A stretch of DNA of 64,000 bases from Qipengyuania vesicularis (GTDB lineage: Bacteria > Pseudomonadota > Alphaproteobacteria > Sphingomonadales > Sphingomonadaceae): assembly GCF_019711415.1 (NCBI RefSeq), contig NZ_JAIGNJ010000003.1, forward strand, positions 549,418-613,417. The letters are read 5' to 3'. Under the pieces are notes generated by a model that was not told where the DNA came from, ran no database searches, and saw nothing but the letters and a program-made list of their open reading frames with translations. Positions 26,372 to 35,231 of the stretch are shown piece after piece. A program made the translations under genes and the position numbers. Positions within the stretch are counted from its first letter, which is position 1; every line of letters begins with the position of its first letter.

Positions 26372-27301
26372 TTACAGCTTCTCGGTCAGCTCCGGCACGA
26401 CCTTGAAGAGATCCGCCACGAGGCCGATGTCCGCTACCTGGAAGATGGGAGCGTCCTCGTCCTTGTTGATGGCGATGATGGTCTTGGAGTCCTTCATCCC
26501 CGCAAGGTGCTGGATCGCGCCCGAGATGCCGATGGCGATGTAGACTTCAGGTGCCACGATCTTGCCGGTCTGGCCGACCTGATAATCGTTGGGGACATAG
26601 CCTGCGTCGACTGCGGCGCGTGATGCGCCGATGCCTGCGCCGAGCTTGTCCGCCAGGGGCGTTATGACCTGCTCGAAGGTCTCTGCGTCCTTGAGCGCGC
26701 GGCCGCCCGAGACGATGACCTTGGCGCTGGTGAGCTCTGGACGGTCGCTCTCGGCGATTTCCGCGCTGACGAAGCTCGACAAGCCGGCATCGCCTGCGCC
26801 CGAGATGTCCTCGATCGTGCCCGAGCCGCCTTCGGTGGCGGCTTTTTCAAAGGCCGTACCGCGAACCGTGATCACGAGTTTCGCATCGGTCGATTCGACC
26901 GTTGCGATGGCATTGCCGGCGTAGATCGGACGGGTGAAGGTCTTGTCGCCTTCGACCGAAAGGATGTCCGAAATCTGCATCACGTCGAGCAGGGCTGCGA
27001 CGCGCGGCGCGATGTTCTTGCCGGTGGTGGTGGCGGGCGCGACGAAAGCGTCATGGTGGCCCATCTGATCGGCGATCAGTGGGGCGACGTTCTCTGCCAA
27101 AGCGTGCTCGTAAGCCGCATCGTCGGCGAGGTGGACCTTGCCCACACCCGCGACCTTGGCGGCCTGTTCCGCAACGGCGCGGCAGCCCGAACCTGCAACC
27201 AGCAGGTGGACTTCGCCAAGCTTGCTCGCAGCGGTGACCGCCGAAAGCGTTGCGTCCTTCATCTCGGCATTGTCGTGTTCGACCCAGACGAGAGTTTTCA
27301 T
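26372..27301 (-). CDS. etfA: Electron transfer flavoprotein alpha subunit
   Basis: The 309-residue alpha subunit binds FAD and, with EtfB, passes electrons from acyl-CoA dehydrogenases to ETF:ubiquinone oxidoreductase. The N-terminal half ([19 protein letters not shown]) is the ETF alpha/beta domain; the C-terminal FAD domain shows [65 protein letters not shown] and [16 protein letters not shown]. It lies 27 bases after etfB in the same operon. The acyl-CoA dehydrogenase gene at 43866 encodes a potential partner. Confidence 0.96.
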   Translation of the reverse strand: MKTLVWVEHDNAEMKDATLSAVTAASKLGEVHLLVAGSGCRAVAEQAAKVAGVGKVHLADDAAYEHALAENVAPLIADQMGHHDAFVAPATTTGKNIAPRVAALLDVMQISDILSVEGDKTFTRPIYAGNAIATVESTDAKLVITVRGTAFEKAATEGGSGTIEDISGAGDAGLSSFVSAEIAESDRPELTSAKVIVSGGRALKDAETFEQVITPLADKLGAGIGASRAAVDAGYVPNDYQVGQTGKIVAPEVYIAIGISGAIQHLAGMKDSKTIIAINKDEDAPIFQVADIGLVADLFKVVPELTEKL

Positions 27302-27328
27302 AAGTCTATTCCTTTCCTGTCCGGGTTC

Positions 27329-28075
27329 TTACGCGATGCCGAGCGCTTTGATCTTGGCGACCAGCGCATCGACGTCCTCGACCTTCTCGCCTGCCTGACG
27401 AACCGGCGGTTCGGAGACATTGGTGGTCTTGAGGCGCGGAGTGGTATCGACGCCGTAATCGGACGGGCTCTTGGTATCGAGCGGCTTCTTCTTCGCCTTC
27501 ATGATGTTCGGCAGCGAAGCATAGCGCGGCTCGTTCAGACGAAGGTCGGTGGTGACGATGGCCGGGAGCGCAAGCTTCACAGTTTCGAGACCGCCATCGA
27601 CTTCGCGCTTCACGGTGACGCTGTCTCCATCGACTTCGACTGTATTGGCGAAAGTGCCCTGCGGACGGCCCATGAGGGCTGCGAGCATCTGGCCGGTCTG
27701 GTTCGAATCGTCGTCGATCGCCTGCTTGCCCAGCATGACGATGCCCGGGTTCTCTTCCTCGGCAATGGCCTTGAGGATCTTCGCAACGGCGAGCGGTTCG
27801 ACATCGTCGTCGGTTTCGACGAGGATCGCACGATCTGCACCCATGGCGAGCGCGGTACGCAGCGTTTCCTGCGCCTTTGCCGGGCCGATGGAGACGGCGA
27901 CAATCTCTTCCGCCTTACCGGCTTCCTTGATGCGGATCGCCTCTTCGACGGCGATTTCGTCGAAGGGGTTCATGCTCATCTTGACGTTGGCAAGATCCAC
28001 GCCCGAGCCATCGGCCTTGACGCGCGGCTTGACGTTGTAATCGATCACCCGCTTGACGGGGACGAGGATTTTCAT
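27329..28075 (-). CDS. etfB: Electron transfer flavoprotein beta subunit
   Basis: The 248-residue beta subunit of ETF, which binds AMP and docks to the alpha subunit. Diagnostic stretches are [78 protein letters not shown] and the ETF signature [21 protein letters not shown]. It is the first gene of etfBA. Upstream, at 28123-28136, is a 14-bp perfect palindrome that could be the operator for this operon, since etf genes belong to acyl-CoA catabolism regulons in other proteobacteria. Confidence 0.96.
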   Translation of the reverse strand: MKILVPVKRVIDYNVKPRVKADGSGVDLANVKMSMNPFDEIAVEEAIRIKEAGKAEEIVAVSIGPAKAQETLRTALAMGADRAILVETDDDVEPLAVAKILKAIAEEENPGIVMLGKQAIDDDSNQTGQMLAALMGRPQGTFANTVEVDGDSVTVKREVDGGLETVKLALPAIVTTDLRLNEPRYASLPNIMKAKKKPLDTKSPSDYGVDTTPRLKTTNVSEPPVRQAGEKVEDVDALVAKIKALGIA

Positions 28076-28122
28076 GCGAGTACCTTCCTCTCGATTGGAA
28101 ACTGTGGCGCCCGCCTAGCTTG

Positions 28123-28136
28123 CGTTTACGTAAACG
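28123..28136. promoter_or_regulatory. Palindromic operator candidate upstream of etfBA
   Basis: CGTTTACGTAAACG is a perfect 14-bp palindrome, 48-61 bases upstream of the etfB start, with near-symmetric TTG and TCAA flanks. It resembles the TTTACGTAAA-type operators described for MerR-family regulators of branched-chain/acyl-CoA catabolism such as LiuR. The regulator is not in the window, and the assignment is by resemblance only. Confidence 0.45.
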
Positions 28137-28280
28137 TCAACCAAGGCGGATGCCGTGAATGATTTTGTCCCGCATTGTCGAATCGCGGGTTTGTGGTCCG
28201 TCTTTACTATGTCAGGCTCGCACCTCCATGCCTACGCGCGGAAGTTCCAGGCGGGCGAATGTTTGGAAGGGAGATTAGCA

Positions 28281-29168
28281 ATGCTGGCAATCGGACGGAT
28301 CATCATTGCGGTTCTGGCGGCTCTTACCTTTGCCGTTCCGCTAGCGGCACAGGACTCGTCGGTTGAAACGCGCCTGGGAGACGAAGGTTTCGAATCGCCG
28401 GAGGCGACGCTGGACCAGATGGACTGGCTGGTCGGCCAATGGATCGGCAGCGGCATCGGCGGCGCGCCTGCGATGGAAAGCTGGCTTCCGCCGAGCGGTG
28501 ACACCATGGTTGGCACCTTCGTGCAGGAAACGGGGCAAGGCGGCATCCGCTTCACCGAGCATCTCTACCTGATGGAGGAAGAGGGCACGCTGGTGCTCCG
28601 CCTCAAGCACTTCAATGCCGACCTCACCGGCTGGGAGGAGAAGGACGGCATGCTGACCTTCCGCCTGGTCGCGATTGAGGACTGTGCAGCCTATTTCCAT
28701 GCCCTCACGCTTCGGTGCGACGGCGAAGATGGCCTGCTCGCCGCCGTGCGCATGAAGAGTGAGAAGCAAGAACCACAAGAACTTGTTTTCAGGTTTCGCC
28801 GAGCCGGTTCGGAGGCTGCTTTCAACGACTGTGGGGCCATGACTACGCCGGAATATATCGAATGTTTCAGCAAGAGAGCCCAGTCCGCGCGGGCCCTTCG
28901 CGACACTTACCTGTCAGCCGCGCGCGAAGCTTACTCGGATGATGCTGAATTGCTCGAAGCCATCGAGCGAAGCCACCTCATCTACGGGAGGTACATCGAG
29001 GCCGAATGCAGCGCTATTTGGACGCGCGTTCGCCAAGGCACGATCCGGGCGAGCGAGCAACTGTTGTGTGAGGAACGACTCACGCTTCGCCAAGCACACG
29101 CGATCTGGAGCGATTGGCTGGGCAGGCCATTCGTTGAAACGAGCCTGCCCGAACCGGAATTGCCCTGA
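28281..29168 (+). CDS. Secreted DUF6265 / LprI-like two-domain protein
   Basis: A 295-residue exported protein. After a signal peptide (about 1-24, ending VPLAAQ), residues about 38-175 resemble DUF6265: MDWLVGQWIGSG, MESWLPPSGDTMVGTF, EHLYLMEEEGTLVLRLKHF and CAAYFHALTLRCDGEDGL. The rest (about 180-290) resembles the LprI/DUF1311 lysozyme-inhibitor-like fold, with CGAMTTPEYIECFSKRA, AIERSHLIYGRYIEAECSAI and LLCEERLTLRQAHAIW, and its paired cysteines. The pairing of these two domains is not one I know. The start at 28281 is chosen for its AAGGGAG site and signal peptide; the frame's ATG at 28155 is not credible. It is divergent from etfB. Confidence 0.7.
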   Translation: MLAIGRIIIAVLAALTFAVPLAAQDSSVETRLGDEGFESPEATLDQMDWLVGQWIGSGIGGAPAMESWLPPSGDTMVGTFVQETGQGGIRFTEHLYLMEEEGTLVLRLKHFNADLTGWEEKDGMLTFRLVAIEDCAAYFHALTLRCDGEDGLLAAVRMKSEKQEPQELVFRFRRAGSEAAFNDCGAMTTPEYIECFSKRAQSARALRDTYLSAAREAYSDDAELLEAIERSHLIYGRYIEAECSAIWTRVRQGTIRASEQLLCEERLTLRQAHAIWSDWLGRPFVETSLPEPELP

Positions 29169-29171
29169 AGC

Positions 29172-30371
29172 TCAGGCCGCCTTCTTCACCTCGGCAACGA
29201 TCTTGCGGGCGGCGTCGCCCAGATCGTCTGCCGGAACGATCGGCAGGCCCGAGTTGGCGAGGATTTCCTTGCCCTTCTCGACATTGGTGCCTTCAAGGCG
29301 AACCACAAGCGGCACGTCCAGCTCGACTTCCTTGGCCGCGACCACAATGCCTTCCGCAATCGTGTCGCAGCGCATGATGCCGCCGAAGATATTGACGAGG
29401 ATGCCCTCGACTGCCGGATCCTTGAGGATGATCTTGAACGCCGCGGTGACCTTTTCGGTTGTCGCGCCGCCGCCCACGTCGAGGAAGTTCGCCGGGAACG
29501 CGCCGTTCAGCTTGATGATGTCCATCGTCGCCATGGCGAGGCCAGCGCCGTTGACCATGCAGCCGATGTTACCGTCGAGCTTGATGTAGGCGAGGTCGTA
29601 TTCGCTCGCTTCGACTTCGGCCGGGTCTTCCTCGGTCTCGTCGCGCATCGCTTCCACGTCCTTGTGGCGGTAGAGCGCGTTGCCGTCGAAGCTCATCTTG
29701 GTGTCGAGGACGAGGAGGTTGCCTTCCTTGTCTTCCACCAGCGGGTTGATCTCGAGCATTTCCATGTCGAGATCCATGAAGGCAGTGTAGAGCTGCTTGG
29801 CGAGCTTCTGCGCCTGCTTGTTGGTGTCGCCCGTCAGCTTGAGCGCGAAGGCGACCGCGCGGCCGTGGTGCGGCATGAAGCCCTGTGCCGGATCGATGGT
29901 GATGGTGGTGATCTTTTCGGGCGTCTCATGCGCGACGTCCTCGATGTCCATGCCGCCTTCGGTCGAAGCGATCATGGCGACCTGGCCGGTGGCGCGGTCA
30001 ACGAGCATCGAGAGGTAGTATTCCTTTTCGATGTCGACGCCGTCGGTGACATAGAGGCGATTGACCTGCTTGCCTTCATCGCCGGTCTGGATGGTCACCA
30101 GCGTGTTGCCGAGCATTTCCTTGGCGTTGGCTTCGACATCCTCGATGCTCTTCGACAGGCGGACGCCGCCCTTGGCATCGGGGCCGAGTTCCTTGAACTT
30201 GCCCTTGCCGCGACCGCCGGCGTGGATCTGCGCCTTCACGACATAGAGCGGCCCGGGAAGCTGCTTCGCGCCTGCGACCGCTTCTTCGACGGTCATTGCT
30301 GCGTGTCCTGCGGGAACGGCGATGCCGTATTTCGCGAGGAGTTCCTTGGCCTGGTATTCGTGGATGTTCAT
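29172..30371 (-). CDS. sucC: Succinyl-CoA synthetase (ADP-forming) beta subunit
   Basis: The 399-residue beta subunit of the TCA-cycle enzyme that makes ATP from succinyl-CoA. The N-terminus [17 protein letters not shown] starts the ATP-grasp domain ([33 protein letters not shown]); the C-terminal CoA-ligase domain has [42 protein letters not shown] and [15 protein letters not shown]. The start at 30371 gives the canonical N-terminus. The partner sucD is not adjacent: the next gene on this side is convergent, 3 bases after the stop. A 12-bp perfect palindrome (30391-30402) lies in the leader, 20 bases before the start. Confidence 0.96.
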   Translation of the reverse strand: MNIHEYQAKELLAKYGIAVPAGHAAMTVEEAVAGAKQLPGPLYVVKAQIHAGGRGKGKFKELGPDAKGGVRLSKSIEDVEANAKEMLGNTLVTIQTGDEGKQVNRLYVTDGVDIEKEYYLSMLVDRATGQVAMIASTEGGMDIEDVAHETPEKITTITIDPAQGFMPHHGRAVAFALKLTGDTNKQAQKLAKQLYTAFMDLDMEMLEINPLVEDKEGNLLVLDTKMSFDGNALYRHKDVEAMRDETEEDPAEVEASEYDLAYIKLDGNIGCMVNGAGLAMATMDIIKLNGAFPANFLDVGGGATTEKVTAAFKIILKDPAVEGILVNIFGGIMRCDTIAEGIVVAAKEVELDVPLVVRLEGTNVEKGKEILANSGLPIVPADDLGDAARKIVAEVKKAA

Positions 30372-30492
30372 GTCGGTCGCTATTCCTTCGCGCGCATGCG
30401 CGGTTGCGGGGGTAGGGAGTCGCAGCGCGCATAAGCATACGTAGGCTCGCTTGAAAAGTGCGACTTTCGGGTGCAGTGCGCGCCGACACCCG

Positions 30493-31278
30493 ATGATTGA
30501 CAGCAAACGCCTCGAATCCATCGTCGCTCATGCCGGCGAGATTGCGCTCGGCCTGTGGCCCGGCGCAGGGGGCGAGGTGCAATCATGGGAGAAGACCCCC
30601 GGTAGCCCGGTGTGCGAAGCGGACCTGGCGGTGGACGCCTTTCTCAAGCGCGAACTGGGCGCATTGCTGCCCGCCGCCGGCTGGCTGTCCGAGGAAACGG
30701 CAGACGATCCAGTACGGCTCGACCACGATCTCATCTGGATGGTCGATCCGGTCGACGGCACCCGCGACTTCATCCGTGGGCGACCCGGCTGGGCGGTATC
30801 GGTTGCGCTGATCAGCAATGGCAGGCCCCTGATCGGGTCGCTCAGCGCCCCGGCACGCGGGGAAGTCTGGCAGGCGGTGGCAGGTCAGGGCGCGACCCGC
30901 AACGGCGAGAGGCTATCCGCCTCGACCCGGACCGATTTTGCCGGAGCCCGCGTCCCGGCGGCCGACCTGATGAAGCAGGACCGGATGCTGACGAAGGTCG
31001 ATCAGCCCAATTCGATCGCCCTCCGCATCGCCATGGTCGCTGCCGACGAGGCGGACCTCGTGGCGACGCTGCGATGGGGTTTTGAATGGGATATCGCGGC
31101 TGCGGGGCTGATCGCGCGCGAAGCGGGGGCAGCGGTGACTGACAGTTTCGGGCGCAAGCTCGACTATAACAAGCGCGATCCGCGTGCCTTCGGGGTTGTG
31201 GCCAGCGCCCCCGGCATCCACTCGGCCACGATCGAGCACCTCGCGGAACGCGCCACTGCGGTGGTGGCAAAGAAATAA
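30493..31278 (+). CDS. Inositol monophosphatase-family phosphatase (CysQ-like)
   Basis: A 261-residue Mg-dependent sugar/nucleotide phosphatase. The metal motifs are [24 protein letters not shown] (DPxDGT) and [16 protein letters not shown]. The wording RDFIRG after DGT is similar to CysQ, which hydrolyses 3'-phosphoadenosine 5'-phosphate from sulfate assimilation, but inositol-1-phosphate or histidinol-phosphate phosphatase activity cannot be excluded. The start at 30493 ([11 protein letters not shown]) is preferred over the in-frame ATG at 30451. It is divergent from sucC and ends in a terminator. Confidence 0.85.
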   Translation: MIDSKRLESIVAHAGEIALGLWPGAGGEVQSWEKTPGSPVCEADLAVDAFLKRELGALLPAAGWLSEETADDPVRLDHDLIWMVDPVDGTRDFIRGRPGWAVSVALISNGRPLIGSLSAPARGEVWQAVAGQGATRNGERLSASTRTDFAGARVPAADLMKQDRMLTKVDQPNSIALRIAMVAADEADLVATLRWGFEWDIAAAGLIAREAGAAVTDSFGRKLDYNKRDPRAFGVVASAPGIHSATIEHLAERATAVVAKK

Positions 31279-31304
31279 GGGCCGGACTTCCGTCCGACCC
31301 TTTT
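31279..31304 (+). terminator. Intrinsic terminator after the CysQ-like gene
   Basis: A 9-base stem with one mismatch (GGGCCGGAC with GTCCGACCC) and a TTCC loop begins immediately after the stop codon, followed by TTTT (31301-31304). Confidence 0.8.
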
Positions 31305-31338
31305 CTGCGACTGTCCCGAAGAACTCGCTTGTTATTCC

Positions 31339-32037
31339 TTACTGGTTGGCTTGCGCCGCATTCACATCGTCCTGGTCGAACGGGATGATCTTGATCTCGA
31401 CGCGGCGGTTCAGCGGTTCGTTGACGCCGTCTGCCGTCTTGATCTTGAGATGCTCGTACTGCTCGCCATAGCCCTGCCAGCGGATGCGCGAGGAGTTCAC
31501 GCCGCGGCTGATCAGGTAGTTGGCGACCGCCTGGGCGCGCTGCTCCGACAGGCGCTGGTTCAGCGAGTCCGAGCCGGTGGTATCGGTATAGCCATATACA
31601 TCGATCAGGCTGTTCGGATACTGCACAAGGTTCGCTGCGACATTGTCGAGCGTATTGGCGAATGCCGGGTTGATAGACGCGCTGCCGGTGGCAAAGGTTA
31701 CGCCATCGGGCAAATTGACGAGGATCGCGTCGCCGCCGTCGGTTTCAGTGACATCGACGCCTGAACCTTCGGTCTGCTCTTTGAGCTCCTTGATCTGCTG
31801 ATCCATGCGGTAGCCGACATAGCCGCCGGCTGCGCCGCCAGCTGCAGCGCCGATGATGCGGCCCGTCTTGCCGCCGATGACGCCGCCAAGAAGGCCGCCA
31901 GCCACTGCGCCACCGACACCGCCGAGGACGGTGCGCGAAATCTTCTGTTCACCCGTGTTAGGGTCGGTAACGCAGGCCGAAGTGCCCAGAAGGGCGATCG
32001 AGGATAGTCCTGCGAGGAGAATGCGTGATTCTTTCAT
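31339..32037 (-). CDS. OmpA-family lipoprotein with glycine zipper
   Basis: A 232-residue outer-membrane lipoprotein. The signal MKESRILLAGLSSIALLGTSAC ends in a lipobox (GTSAC). A glycine-zipper stretch follows (about 40-80, GGVGGAVAGGLLGGVIGG and GAAAGGAAGGYVGYRM), and the C-terminal half (about 105-225) is an OmpA/Pal peptidoglycan-binding domain: VTFATGSASINPAFANTLDNV, IDVYGYTDTTGSDSLNQRLSE, QRAQAVANYLISRG and NRRVEIKI. It probably tethers the outer membrane to peptidoglycan. The start at 32037 places the lipobox correctly; an ATG at 32139 would give an implausible leader. Confidence 0.9.
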   Translation of the reverse strand: MKESRILLAGLSSIALLGTSACVTDPNTGEQKISRTVLGGVGGAVAGGLLGGVIGGKTGRIIGAAAGGAAGGYVGYRMDQQIKELKEQTEGSGVDVTETDGGDAILVNLPDGVTFATGSASINPAFANTLDNVAANLVQYPNSLIDVYGYTDTTGSDSLNQRLSEQRAQAVANYLISRGVNSSRIRWQGYGEQYEHLKIKTADGVNEPLNRRVEIKIIPFDQDDVNAAQANQ

Positions 32038-32203
32038 GTCTTTCTTCCCTTTTCGAGAGCGTGCTGCCCGGAACACTCCGCCCCTCAGACAGCCGTTATT
32101 GATGGGCGCGCCCACCAGCGTCTCCATCCCCCCAAACACGTGAATTCACAGCCCGTTCCCCCGAATTGCTGGCAGCGGGGCGCAATTGTGCTAGCGAGAG
32201 CGT

Positions 32204-33529
32204 GTGACACCCTTTCCCTGGACCGACCTTATCATCATCGGCGGACTGATCCTGCTCAACGGGATTTTCGCCATGAGCGAACTCGCGATCGTATCCGCGC
32301 GCACGGCGCGATTGCGCTCTGCCGCCCAGCAGGGCAGCAGCGGCGCAAAGACCGCGCTGGCGCTAGCTGCGGACCCAGGCAAGTTCCTTTCCACGGTGCA
32401 GATTGGTATCACGCTCGTGGGCATCGTCGCGGGCGCCTATTCCGGGGCCAGCCTCGGCGGACCCGTTGGTGAGCGGCTGGCAGCACTCGGTTTTCCTGCG
32501 GAATGGGCCGGCGAGGCGGGATTTGCCCTCGTCATTGCGCTGACCACTTATTTCAGTCTCGTTGTGGGCGAGCTTGTGCCCAAGCAGGTCGCACTGCGCG
32601 CCGCAGTGCCGATCGCGATTGCGATGGCCCGGCCGATGGCCCTGCTCGCACGATTCGCAGCCCCTTTGGTCTGGCTGCTCGATACGTCGTCGGGCACGCT
32701 GATCCGGTTGCTCGGCGTCCAGCCTGCCGGTCAGAGCGCGGTGACGGCAGAAGAGCTGCACATGCTCTTTGCCGAAGCCACCAAGACCGGGGTAATCGAA
32801 ACCGAACAGCACCAGATGCTGGCCGGCGTCGTGCGGCTAGCCCAGCGCCCCGTGCGCGAGGTGATGACGCCGCGAACCGATATCGACTGGATCGACATCA
32901 ACGCCGACGAAGCGGCGATCCGGGCCTTGCTCGAGGAAAGCCCGCACTCGGTCTGGCCCGTCGCAGACGGCTCGCCGGACAAGGTGCTCGGTCTCGTCCG
33001 CGTGCGTGAACTTCTGGGCGCGCTGCTGGCAGGCGAAGGGGCGACGCTCGAAGCGCTGATGACCAAGGCGGAAGTCGTCCCCGACCAGCTCGATGCCGTC
33101 GACGCGCTGCGCGTCCTCCAGCAAGCCGATGTCGCCATGGCGATGGTGCATGACGAATACGGGCATCTCGACGGGATCGTGACGCCGGTCGACTTGCTCA
33201 CCGCGCTGGTTGGCGATTTCGCGAGCGACCAGGACCCCGACGACACTCCCGGCATCGTCGAGCGTAGCGATGGCTCGCTGCTGGTGGCCGGATCGCTTTC
33301 CGCCGACGCGCTCGCCGACCGGCTTGGCCTCGACTATGGCGACGACCGCGAATTCGCGACCGTTGCGGGGTTCTGCCTCGCAGTCATGAAGAAGCTGCCG
33401 TCCGAAGGCGAATGGTTCGAGGAACAGGGTTGGCGATTCGAAGTGATCGACCTCGACGAACGCCGGATCGACAAGGTGCTGGTGAGCGAGATCGCGCCGA
33501 AGGCGGAAGCGGAAACTTCCGCTGACTAA
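32204..33529 (+). CDS. CNNM/CBS-domain membrane protein (HlyC/CorC family)
   Basis: A 441-residue protein with an N-terminal CNNM (DUF21) membrane domain (about 1-200; INGIFAMSELA-type motif seen as LNGIFAMSELAIVSARTARL, and VQIGITLVGIVAGAYSGASL), a pair of CBS domains (about 215-340; VREVMTPRTDIDWIDINAD, HDEYGHLDGIVTPVDLLTAL) and a C-terminal CorC/HlyC domain (about 350-430). Relatives have been linked to Mg2+/Co2+ efflux; the name hemolysin is historical. The start is GTG at 32204. It is divergent from the OmpA lipoprotein, with 166 bases between starts. Confidence 0.9.
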   Translation: MTPFPWTDLIIIGGLILLNGIFAMSELAIVSARTARLRSAAQQGSSGAKTALALAADPGKFLSTVQIGITLVGIVAGAYSGASLGGPVGERLAALGFPAEWAGEAGFALVIALTTYFSLVVGELVPKQVALRAAVPIAIAMARPMALLARFAAPLVWLLDTSSGTLIRLLGVQPAGQSAVTAEELHMLFAEATKTGVIETEQHQMLAGVVRLAQRPVREVMTPRTDIDWIDINADEAAIRALLEESPHSVWPVADGSPDKVLGLVRVRELLGALLAGEGATLEALMTKAEVVPDQLDAVDALRVLQQADVAMAMVHDEYGHLDGIVTPVDLLTALVGDFASDQDPDDTPGIVERSDGSLLVAGSLSADALADRLGLDYGDDREFATVAGFCLAVMKKLPSEGEWFEEQGWRFEVIDLDERRIDKVLVSEIAPKAEAETSAD

Positions 33530-33569
33530 GCTAGAGCATGTGGTCCAAACCGGGCCAAAGGAGGCCTGG

Positions 33570-33651
33570 CAAGGGCGACCGCCCGCCCGCAGGTGCTCGA
33601 CGCGCCCGCGCGTCGAGACAGCACCGAGGATGCACCGACGGAGGTCGGTGC
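33570..33651 (-). repeat. Structured intergenic repeat, copy 2
   Basis: Read on the minus strand from 33651: a perfect 8-bp hairpin with loop CTCC (33651-33644 with 33639-33632), linker ATCCTCGGTGCT (33631-33620), a perfect 9-bp hairpin with a 4-base loop (33617-33609 with 33604-33596), then the tail CACCTGCGGGCGGGCGGTC and CCCTTG (33595-33570). Against copy 1 (811-890, plus strand) the linker differs at 2 of 12 bases and the tail at few positions, while the stems are different in sequence yet fully paired. It begins 29 bases downstream of the 3' end of tRNA-Thr, in the same orientation. Confidence 0.6.
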
Positions 33652-33680
33652 GGAGAACGAAGAGGAATTCTCGAAGAGAA

Positions 33681-33755
33681 TGGTGCTGCTGGGGAGGATT
33701 GAACTCCCGGCCTCACCCTTACCAAGGGTGCGCTCTACCACTGAGCTACAGCAGC
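33681..33755 (-). tRNA. tRNA-Thr (anticodon GGT), CCA encoded
   Basis: On the minus strand the 75-base gene folds as a cloverleaf: acceptor GCTGCTG/CAGCAGC, D-arm with AGCTCAGTGGTAGAGC, anticodon stem CACCC/GGGTG with loop TTGGTAA (anticodon GGT, Thr), T-arm GGGAGTTCAATCCTCCC, discriminator A and encoded CCA. The D-loop is short, as is common. A structured repeat lies downstream of its 3' end in the same direction. Confidence 0.95.
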
Positions 33756-33870
33756 ACGTGACGCCCGTCGGCCAGTGCCGATGGGGTGGAGGCGCGCGCT
33801 ATTGGCAGAGACGGCGGATAAGTCAACCTTCGCTTGCGGCATCCGGCGAATTTCGCAAAAGGATTGCGTC

Positions 33871-34014
33871 ATGAGCGCAAGCGACGACAAATTGACCCGC
33901 GAAGAACGCCTCGCCGCGAAACTTCGCGAGAACCTGCGACGCCGAAAGGCGCAGACCCGCGAAATGCGCGAATCGGGCGATACAGGCCTTTCCAAGGATG
34001 GCGGGGACCGCTAA
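33871..34014 (+). CDS. Small basic protein of unknown function
   Basis: A 47-residue, strongly charged peptide beginning MSASDDKLTREERLAAKLRE with a basic centre (NLRRRKAQTREMRES) and a Gly/Asp tail. It would form one amphipathic helix. An AAAAGGA ribosome binding site lies about 6 bases before the ATG. The gene sits 34 bases before gpmA. I have the impression that similar small proteins occur in related genomes, but the function is unknown. Too short for confident homology by eye; the ribosome binding site and clean codon use support it. Confidence 0.55.
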   Translation: MSASDDKLTREERLAAKLRENLRRRKAQTREMRESGDTGLSKDGGDR

Positions 34015-34048
34015 CGCGCAGTGCTCCTAGGGGAAAACCGGAGTAATC

Positions 34049-34735
34049 ATGTCGAAGCTGATCCTCGTTCGCCACGGCCAGAGCGAGTGGAACCTCGCCA
34101 ACCGCTTTACCGGCTGGTGGGATGTCGACCTCACCGAAAAGGGTGTCGAAGAGGCTCGCGAGGCCGGGCAGCTGATGAAAGCCAAGGGCGTCCTTCCCAC
34201 CACTGCCTTCACTTCGGTCCAGAAACGCGCAATCAAGACGCTCAACCTGGCACTGGAAGAATGCGACCGGCTGTGGATTCCGGTGACTCGCGACTGGCAT
34301 CTGAACGAGCGCCACTACGGCGGGCTGACCGGGCTCAACAAGCAGGAAACCCGCGACAAGCACGGCGACGAGCAGGTCCATATCTGGCGTCGCAGCTTCG
34401 ACGTCCCGCCGCCCGAGCTCGAACCGGGCAGCCAGTTCGACCTGTCGGACGACCCGCGCTACGCCGGGATCGACGTCCCGCGTACCGAAAGCCTCAAGCT
34501 CACCATCGAACGCGTGCTGCCCTATTGGGAGGAGGCGATCCTGCCGCTGCTCGGCAAGGGCGAGAATGTGATCATCTCCGCCCATGGCAACAGCCTCCGC
34601 GCGCTGGTGAAGCATCTTTCGAACATCTCCGATGACGAGATCACAGGGCTCGAAATTCCGACCGGCCAGCCGATCATCTATGATTTTGAGGGCACGCAGG
34701 TGTCGGGCGAACGCTATTACCTGAAGGACGCGTAA
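34049..34735 (+). CDS. gpmA: 2,3-bisphosphoglycerate-dependent phosphoglycerate mutase
   Basis: This 228-residue glycolytic enzyme interconverts 3- and 2-phosphoglycerate. The phospho-histidine motif is [20 protein letters not shown] near the N-terminus; further motifs are [57 protein letters not shown] and the second catalytic histidine in [15 protein letters not shown]. The length matches the E. coli type. It is followed after 1 base by purE, beginning a long tightly packed rightward gene run (to 43793). Confidence 0.96.
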   Translation: MSKLILVRHGQSEWNLANRFTGWWDVDLTEKGVEEAREAGQLMKAKGVLPTTAFTSVQKRAIKTLNLALEECDRLWIPVTRDWHLNERHYGGLTGLNKQETRDKHGDEQVHIWRRSFDVPPPELEPGSQFDLSDDPRYAGIDVPRTESLKLTIERVLPYWEEAILPLLGKGENVIISAHGNSLRALVKHLSNISDDEITGLEIPTGQPIIYDFEGTQVSGERYYLKDA

Positions 34736-34736
34736 G

Positions 34737-35231
34737 ATGAGCACGGGGGGAGGAGCCAGGGTCGCGATAGTCATGGGGAGCCAGTCTGACTGGTCGACTA
34801 TGAAATGCGCCGCCGAGGTGCTCGAAGAGCTGGGAGTGGCGAGCGATGTCCGCATCGTCTCGGCGCACCGCACGCCGGACCGGATGTACGACTTCGCCAA
34901 GGCTGCCGAGGCTGATGGCTTCCATGTCATTATTGCAGGCGCGGGCGGGGCAGCACACCTGCCCGGCATGATTGCGGCACTGACGCATATTCCCGTCCTG
35001 GGCGTGCCAGTCCAGTCGAGGGCGCTTTCGGGCCAGGACAGCCTGCTTTCGATCGTGCAGATGCCTGCCGGTATTCCGGTCGGCACTCTCGCCATCGGAG
35101 AGGCGGGAGCGACCAATGCCGGGCTGCTTGCCGCGGCAATTCTCGCCAATGGCGATGAAGGCCTTTCTGGCCGCCTGAAAGCCTGGCGCGAAGCGCGCAG
35201 TGCCGCCGTGAGCGAAAGGCCGGAGGGCTGA
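34737..35231 (+). CDS. purE: N5-carboxyaminoimidazole ribonucleotide mutase
   Basis: The 164-residue class I PurE converts N5-CAIR to CAIR in purine synthesis. Visible motifs are [57 protein letters not shown] and [20 protein letters not shown], which line the active site. The ATG is 2 bases after gpmA and the stop overlaps the purK ATG by one base, as expected for the purEK pair. Confidence 0.96.
   Translation: MSTGGGARVAIVMGSQSDWSTMKCAAEVLEELGVASDVRIVSAHRTPDRMYDFAKAAEADGFHVIIAGAGGAAHLPGMIAALTHIPVLGVPVQSRALSGQDSLLSIVQMPAGIPVGTLAIGEAGATNAGLLAAAILANGDEGLSGRLKAWREARSAAVSERPEG

Noticed and set aside
32204..33529. Hemolysin toxin
   Set aside because: The CNNM-CBS-CorC architecture is that of an ion-transport-related membrane protein; the hemolysin label is historical.
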